64,000 nt of DNA from Pelodera strongyloides (Eukaryota > Nematoda > Chromadorea > Rhabditida > Rhabditidae), in contig JAANDG010000531.1 in the NCBI GenBank assembly GCA_036852015.1, forward strand, positions 1-64,000, read 5' to 3'. Made by a program: the position numbers and the translations under genes. The notes under the pieces were generated by a model that was not told the DNA's origin, made no database searches, and saw only the letters and a program-made list of their open reading frames with translations. Shown piece after piece: positions 13,101 to 22,100 of this stretch; the first letter of the stretch is position 1; each line of letters starts with the position of its first letter.

Positions 13101-16100
13101 AATTTTGACGTCACAGCTTCTGAATCCAATGACGATATTCATGAAGGCCCGGTCCGGTTGCCCGTCTCGTCTTCGGTTGTCGTATCCATATTCATCATCG
13201 ACGGTCATCGGGAACGATGTTTGCACGTCAACTTAATTTTGACGTCACATCTTCTGAATCCGATGACGATATTCATGAAGGCCCGGTTGCCCGTCTCGTC
13301 TTCGATAGTCGTATCCATATTCATCATCGACGTCATCGGGAACGATGTTTGCACGTCGACTTAATTTTGACGTCACAGCGTCTGAAGCCATGCAAACCTT
13401 GAAAGATGAACCTTATTTCTGAATTTATCTCTTCATTCTGAATACGTTAGCACTTGGAACGGAACGATTCGGACGATTTTCATTTTTGATGACGTCATCA
13501 TTTTACGTTTGTCTATATATGGGCCGCGCGAGTGAAGCTTTCGCGCAGCTTGTTATCATTTCGTTCATGAATCCCGATAAGGAAGTCCACACCACGGAAT
13601 CAGCCATTTTGCTTCACTTTTTGTTTTTGACACTTTTGTGCACGTATGCGCGATATGCCGCACCAATTCTATATGGCATTGCTTTCTCTTTCATTCTCTT
13701 TGACGACCGGTTTAATTACCCAAGTTTGAGGTTAGTTTGTGCACGCATCAGCGATACGCCGTGCCCATTCTATATCCTCTACCTTTCTTCCTGGTTGTCG
13801 GTTTAATTACCCAAGTTTGAGGTTAGTGGGGTGATTGTTGAGTGCCGTCTTGGGCGCTCGCACCTTCAGTGCTTATCTCGTCTGCATATTTCTATGCTGC
13901 ACGGATAAGCACAGTGCCTCAATTAAATTTAATTCCGGGCGGCGACTTGTTTACACTCGTCGTCGGGGGGTGCGCTCCACAGTTTGTGTAGTGCCTCTCC
14001 GTCGAGCTCTCTAGTCGCACTCCGGTTAAGCGCAGTGACGCGCGCGCCGAGCTCTAGCGGTTGACGTTTCACTTAAGGCTATCGCTGAAGACTGTGAATC
14101 TTTGAATTTTGTACGCCAAATTAATTTTGTCGTCATATCTTCTGAATCCTTCGACGATATTCATGAAGGCCCGTTTGCCGGTCTCGTCTCATCATCAGAA
14201 ACAGTGTTTGCACATCAAGTTAATTTTGACGTCACAGCTTTTGAAACTGATGACGATATTCATGCAGGCCCGGTTGCCCGTCTTGTCTTCGGTAGTCGTA
14301 TCATATAAGTCATCGCTGAAGATTTTTTGAAATTTTGTACGTCACAGCTTCTGAATCTGACGTCGATATTTATGAAGGCCCGGTCACCGGTCTCTTCTTG
14401 TCTAGTCGTGTCCATATTCATCACTGATGGTCATCAGGAACGATTTTTGCATGTAAACTTAATTCTGACGTCATAGCTTCTGAATCCAACGTCGATATTT
14501 ATGAAGGCCCGGGTGCCCGTCTCGTCTTGTCGTATCCGTATTCATCATCGATGAACATCAGGAACGATTTTTGCATGTAAACTTAATTCTGACGTCATAG
14601 CTTCTGAATCCAACGTCGATATTTATGAAGGCCCGGTTGCCCGTCTCGTCTTGTCGTATCCATATTCATCATCGATGGTCATCAGGAAACGATGTTTGCA
14701 CATCAACTTAATTCTGACGTCACAGCTTCTGAATCCGATGACGATATTCATGAAGGCCCGCTTGCCCGTCTCGTCTGGTAGTCGTATCCATATTTATCAT
14801 CGATGATCATCAGGAACAATTTCTGTTCGTCAACCTATTTTTGACGTCACAGCTTCTGTATCCGATGACGATATTCATGAAGGCTCGGTTGCCCGTCTCG
14901 TCTTCGGTAGTCGTATCCATATTCGTCATCGACAGTCATCGGGAACGATGTTTGCACGTCAACTTAATCTTGACGTCACAGCTTCTGAATCCGATGACGA
15001 TATTCATGAAGGCCCGGTTGCCCGTCTCGTCTTCGGTAGTCGTATCCATATTCATCATCGACGGTCATCGGGAACGATGTTTGCACATCAACTTAATTTT
15101 GACGTCACAGCTTCTGAATCCGTTGACGATATTCAGGAAGGCCCGGTTGCCCGTCTCGTCTTCGGTAGTCGTATCCATATTTATCATCGACAGTCATCGG
15201 GAACGATGTTTGCACGTCAACTTAATTTTGACGTCACAGCTTCTGAATCCAATGACGATATTCATGAAGGCCCGGTCCGGTTGCCCGTCTCGTCTTCGGT
15301 TGTCGTATCCATATTCATCATCGACGGTCATCGGGAACGATGTTTGCACGTCAACTTAATTTTGACGTCACATCTTCTGAATCCGATGACGATATTCATG
15401 AAGGCCCGGTTGCCCGTCTCGTCTTCGATAGTCGTATCCATATTCATCATCGACAGTCATCGGGAACGATGTTTGCACGTCGACTTAATTTTGACGTCAC
15501 AGCGTCTGAAGCCATGCAAACCTTGAAAGATGAACCTTATTTCTGAATTTATCTCTTCATTCTGAATACGTTAGCACTTGGAACGGAACGATTCGGACGA
15601 TTTTCATTTTTGATGACGTCATCATTTTACGTTTGTCTATATATGGGCCGCGCGAGTGAAGCTTTCGCGCAGCTTGTTATCATTTCGTTCATGAATCCCG
15701 ATAAGGAAGTCCACACCACGGAATCAGCCATTTTGCTTCACTTTTTGTTTTTGACACTTTTGTGCACGTATGCGCGATATGCCGCACCAATTCTATATGG
15801 CATTGCTTTCTCTTTCATTCTCTTTGACGACCGGTTTAATTACCCAAGTTTGAGGTTAGTTTGTGCACGCATCAGCGATACGCCGTGCCCATTCTATATC
15901 CTCTACCTTTCTTCCTGGTTGTCGGTTTAATTACCCAAGATTGAGGTTAGTGTGGTGATTGTTGAGTGCCGTCTTGGGCGCTCGCACCTTCAGTGCTTAT
16001 CTCGTCTGCATATTTCTATGCTGCACGGATAAGCACAGTGCCTCAATTAAATTTAATTCCGGGCGGCGACTTGTTTACACTCGTCGTCGGGGGGTGCGCT

Positions 16101-19100
16101 CCACAGTTTGTGTAGTGCCTCTCCGTCGAGCTCTCTAGTCGCACTCCGGTTAAGCGCAGTGACTCTTTTTTTTGTTCGCTTATATCTCGCAGCGGATTCG
16201 CTGTGTGCAGCCATCGGTATGGTCATACACCTTAACTCATTGAGAGCTACTCGCTGACGAACTCTCGGCGAAATCAGAGAAACTTTTGGGCGACCTGACA
16301 TTTTTTACACTATTCGATTATATAGCGGAGGGGTAGACACGTCAGATATTAGCACTGAAATTCATTTGCATCATTACTTTGACGTTACGATGAATTTTGT
16401 ACGTAAACTTCTTTTTGACGTCATAGATTCTTGAGCAGATGACAGAATTTCCGTCTAAGTCGAATGCACATTAGTCATCAGCATTGAAGTTCATTTGCAT
16501 CATTACTTTGGCGCTACGATGAATTTTGCACGGCAACTTCTTTTTGACGTCATAGATTCTGAAGCAGATGACAGAATTTCCGTTTGAGTCGAATGCACAT
16601 CAGAGATCAGCAGTGAAGTTCATTTGCATCATTACATTGGCGCTACGATGAATTTTGCACGTCGACTTATTTTTGACGTCATAGATTCTGAAGCAGAATC
16701 GTAAATGAAAATCTTTCTCTGACGTTACGATGAATTTTGTACGTGAACTTCTTTTTGACGTCATAGATTCTGAAGCAGATGACAGAATTTCCGTCTAAGT
16801 CGAATGCACATTAGTCATCAGCATTGAAGTTCATTTGCGCCATTACTTTGGCGCTACGATGAATTTTGCACGTCAACTTCTTTTTGACGTCATAGATTCT
16901 GAAGCAGATGACTTATTGTCCTTCTATGTCGAATGCACGTCAGATATTAGCACTGAAATTCATTTGCATCATTACTTTGACGTTACGATGAATTTTGTAC
17001 GTAAACTTCTTTTTGACGTCATAGATTCTGGAGCAGATGACAGAATTTCCGTCTAAGTCGAATGCACATTAGTCATCAGCATTGAAGTTCATTTGCATCA
17101 TTACTTTGGCGCTACGATGAATTTTGCACGGCAACTTCTTTTTGACGTCATAGATTCTGAAGCAGATGACAGAATTTCCGTTTGAGTCGAATGCACATCA
17201 GAGATCAGCAGTGAAGTTCATTTGTATCATTACATTGGCGCTACGATGAATTTTGCACGTCGACTTTTTTTGACGTCATAGATTCTGAAGCAGAAGCCTA
17301 AGTCAAAATTTCTCTCGAGTGCACGCCTGACTTCATCATTGAAGTCCATTTGCATGACTACTTTTGATCTGCATTGAAGTTTGCACGTCGACTTATTTTT
17401 GACGTCATAGATTCTGAAGCAGAAGCGTAAATGAAAATCTCTTTCGAATGCACGCTTGACTTCATCATTGCAGTCCATTTACATGACTACATTTTATCTG
17501 CATTGAAGTTTGCACGTCGACTTATTTTTGACGTCATAGATTCTGAAGCAGAAGCGTAAATGAAAATCTCTTTCGAATGCACGCTTGACTTCATCATTGA
17601 AGTCCATTTGCATGGTTACTTTTGAGCTACGCTGAAATTTGCACGTCGACTTATTTTTGACGTCATAGATTCTGAAGCATTGCAGACACACAAGAATGAA
17701 CCTCACTTCTGAACTTGTCTCATCATACTGAATACGTTAGCACTTTGAACGGAGCGATTCTGACGATTTTCATTTTTGATGACGTCATCGCCAGAAACAT
17801 TTCCATATATGGTCCGCGCGGATGAAGTTTTCGCCCAGTTTGATATCATTTTGTTCATGAGTCCCTATAAGGAAGTCCACACCACGGTATCAACCATTTT
17901 GCTGATCATCACTTTTTTTTTCATTTTCCCAAATATAGAACTCTAAATTGAACTTAGACTTCCTTTTCCCGGCAATCGGATCGATACTGGCCGTCTACTC
18001 TGCGTCTTCGCTGTCGTAGTGCTATTTAGTCGTTCTCTAACACGCGACTTTCGCTTATATCTCGCTTCGGATTCGCTGGGGACAAGCGAGTCAGTGTTCG
18101 CGTTTGCTTATCTCATTGAGCCTTAATTTTTCATTGGATTCATTTTTCGATTGACGATGAATTTTGGAATATTTTCCGTTACGCGACTTCGTGACGCGAT
18201 TTTACATATCAGATTATATAGGGGTTGCGGGTGAATAAAAGAAAAGTTGTCTAGAAGAGGAAAAACGGGATCAGTTTTCTTCACAATGTGAATATCTCAT
18301 GTCAGCAATTGGATTCGCTGTGGGCCTCGGAAATATCTGGAGATTTCCAGCCAAAGCATATCAGCACGGAGGAGGTGGCTTCTTTGATATTAATAATTGT
18401 CTGGCCCCTGTAACATAGAAGATTGAAGAAAAACTTCACATATTGAAGAAGGAGGCGCCACCCACAGTGGATCAGTGACGTACCTATGTCTGGAAGGCTC
18501 GGCGTGCGCCTATGGCTGCGTGAAGACGCACGATTTCCGTTCGACAATTTGTGGCGCACTCGTGGTACAATTGCGGCCGCCTAACGAAAATTGTACGTGC
18601 AACCTTACGAGAAGGCGAAGTAGAAAGTAGTACTAATCCTTGCGGCAGCTACTATTTTACAATTTCAAACGGGTATTGTTTAATTCAGGAGCCTTCCTCA
18701 TTCCCTACTTTTGTTGTACATTCTTCTTCGCAGTTCCTATATTCTATTTGGAAACAGCCGTTGCTCAATACGTACAAAAGGGACCCATGGTACTCTTCTA
18801 TAAGTATATGCCCGCATCGCAAGGTTAGTCCTGTAAAGAGTTTTCTTTGCTAGATTTGTTGAAATATTCAGAATGAATTAGGTAACATACGCGTCTCTCA
18901 TTTATATTGCCTTGCAGGTATCGGTTGGTCAATGATATTTCTGAACATGCAGGTCTACGCCTACTACATGGTTATCGTTGGCTGGACCATTTTGTACCTG
19001 TTGGTTTTTTTAATTTTTGTTTGCAAATTATAAAAAGCGAAGCAATGTGGAGGAAAACTACACTTGACAATGATTTTTCGCGAAACTGTACTGCTGCACC

Positions 19101-22100
19101 TAATAATGCAATTAGCTAAAACAACCTCGTTTCTTCTTCTCGTTAGCTACAGAAACACATAACACAGAAATGAACCTCTCCAAAATTATTTGTGGTCAAC
19201 CTTATATGCTTCAGGGTGTACATAATCATTGGTAAGAGTAGTTCGTGGACAAGATGCGATAACGAATGGAATTCCGTCAGTAAGTATTACAATGAAGTCC
19301 AGAAACCGAAAACAGTGGTTCGCAAAATACACGCAATTACATTTCTGAATTAAACGGTACTTTCATTGGGACTAGTTTTAGTTAGTCACCTCACACATAA
19401 ACACAATAGCAACAACTGGTTACTGGTTTATGAAGCACATTTTTTTCTGTAAAGATTCACCGTCAAATTTGTCACGCTTATATTCATTCCATTGTTATCG
19501 TCCTACTCTGATTTAGTGTGTTTCTCTCAATTTAACAATTTGGAGTGCACCGAAAAGAATGCGTCCCTTGCTATATTTTTCAACGGAACTTGTCATGAAG
19601 CAGATCCACGAAAATTAATAAACGGAACAGAAGCTAGAGTTGCGGCGGAGGAGTTTTTCGTGTAAGGTTTTCATTGAAACTGGTAAAATTACTTATTTTC
19701 TAGCTCGGGAGACTCGGTGAGCGGTATAGCACATAACTTATGCTTGACACTTCCATGTATTATATGCAAATTTATGTTCCGCCATTGAGGCTAATTGGAA
19801 GGGGACATTATTTGATAGCAGTTGTCCGGTATAGGTTTCGAAAGCATTTCCATTAGGCACCGATTGGCAAACAATACGAATTGACTGAATAATGAATCAA
19901 AACAGATGTAATGTAAAAACGTAGATTTTTTTCAGAAACAAAGTATTGATGCGCACAAACGGCATCGATGACTTTGGAGGAATGAATTGGCCGGTTTTTG
20001 GTAATAAATGATATATTCTTAGGTTCAAGACGGAGTACGATTATAGCAAAACATCAAAACTCACCGCTAGAAAGGTGTAAGCCGTTCTATGAAGCGGGGA
20101 GTGCAAACAGAAATGTATAAATCAATATAGTCACAGTTTACGGTAGTGTAATTTTAAAATGATAAGTTAAAAGTTGGTTTTTACACCAAAAAACTCCAGG
20201 AACGATGGCTTTCCTATGGATTCTTTGTGGTTTTATCGTGTGGAAGGGACTGGCTGTAATGGGAAAAGTATCATATATCACTACATCATTACCGTATCTT
20301 ATCGTAGGTGAGGAAATTTGGGCACTGATCCTGGACTTAGTTTACCGTTTCTTTGAGAAGAAGGCATTTGGGAAATTTCTCCAATAAAATGTAAAAGTAA
20401 AGCGGTATGATGCGTGGTTTTGTAAAGTATGCAGTATGTGTATGATCTATGCTGGAAATCGATCGCAACCATCCATTGTTTCGTTTTTATGATTATCAAA
20501 GGGCTGCCTATTCAAGAAATAAATGCAAACATCAGATGAAACACCACGCTATCACCGCGCAAAAACGCTCGGGGTGCGCCAAACGAGCGCCACGGAGGCG
20601 CAGCAATAGTAGGGTTAAACTGATCCGTCTAATAATGTATACGGAACTTCTCAACTTCTGCAGGTATTCTTTTCGTCCGCGGGATCAATTTAGACGGCGC
20701 ACGGAAAGGACTCGACTACTACATTCTCAATCCAAACTTTAGCAAGATTGGCAACTTGGAAGTGAGTGCTTCAGCTTGTTCCTTATTTTTTAAATTTCAA
20801 GTTAAATTAAATTAAATTTGTGTCGTCTCTCTACTCTTACTCGAATATTTTCGAAGCACACTAAAGTGCGACTTACTGATCGACTACGGTAGTTGGTCGA
20901 CTTATTCGCCCGTAAAATAGTCCAACACTTGTCCCTGTGTACCCTGCACACATACACGCACCATAAGGCTAAATAATTTATTGTAGTATTTCTTATTATT
21001 AGACATGGAAGGACGCAATCTTTCAAGTTTGCTTCAGTACTTCAGTGGGCCTGGGAGCCATTCATTCTATGGGCTCGTTTACTAAGAAAACTCACAACAC
21101 GTTCAGGGTGCGTTGACATACTTGAATAACATTTTCATTCGTCTAGTGACGTTCGCTCCCTTCGTAGATTAAGAGCTTATTGTTTTTTCGTGGAGTGTTC
21201 AATTTGGCGCTCGTGCGGCCCGCATGAGACGGCTCTGTTGCACGCTTGTAGCGCACCTGCCTGTCCCTTCCATTAAATGCAACCGTCGCCAAGGAATTTG
21301 TACCCTAGATAGAGGGGTGCGCCGCCCAGCTGAGGCGGATCCCATTGGCGATACAGAGGAGCTTCTAAATACAATAAAGTATTATATTGTCCTTCTCCAG
21401 GACGCTTACCTGGTCGTAATCATGGACACGATCATGTCAATCGTGGGTGGGACGGCCGTCTTTTCTGTCCTCGGACATATGAGCACACATACTGGAATCC
21501 CTATTTCCAAATTAGTTGAATCTGGTGAGAAACCTTATGTGTCCCGGTTTGTATAGAATATAAACAGTAAATAAAAACATACACCGACGAATAAAGTTAT
21601 AAAGAAATAAGTAGAAGGGACATACATGTGGTTCTTAAATCTTTTTTAGATAAAGAATGTGTTGTTATGCTGGCGATTCATATGGTTAAGCAGAAGAGTA
21701 TGTAAATATATCTATTTGTAACTTGAATCAATATTTAGAGTTTTCAATCGCATTTATTGCCTATCCGGAGGCGATGGCCCTAATGCCCGTTCCTGCCTTG
21801 TGGGCTTTTCTATTCTTCCTCATGCTATTCGTGCTGGGACTCAGCACACAATTAGGTGGGGGATTTTAATATCACACGTTTCTTTAAATCTTTACAAAGT
21901 TAGTTGCACATGGTGAAAACTTAAATTAGCCAAGAAAATGCTAATCGGCGGTACACGAATGACTCAGGTGACTGTATATATATATATAAATTCTTTGGAC
22001 TTTGGACTTCCGGCTATTTCAGTGGACGCCCAGGCTTTTTCTACTTGTGTGGTCGATGTAGTACCCCGACTCCGCCCCTATATCACAAGTGTACGGTGGA

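Larger units (their letters stand above)
4227..18254 (+). other. Intron 1 of SLC6 copy 1, containing the composite satellite
   Basis: The donor is GCCA|GTAAGG and the acceptor GTCTAG|AAGAGG, both phase 1. If correct this is a 14-kb intron, whereas other introns in the gene are 93-1,150 bp. It holds the five satellite modules. The last module ends about 20 bp before the acceptor. The alternative is that exon 1 belongs elsewhere and the satellite has removed the true 5' end of copy 1. Confidence 0.55.
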
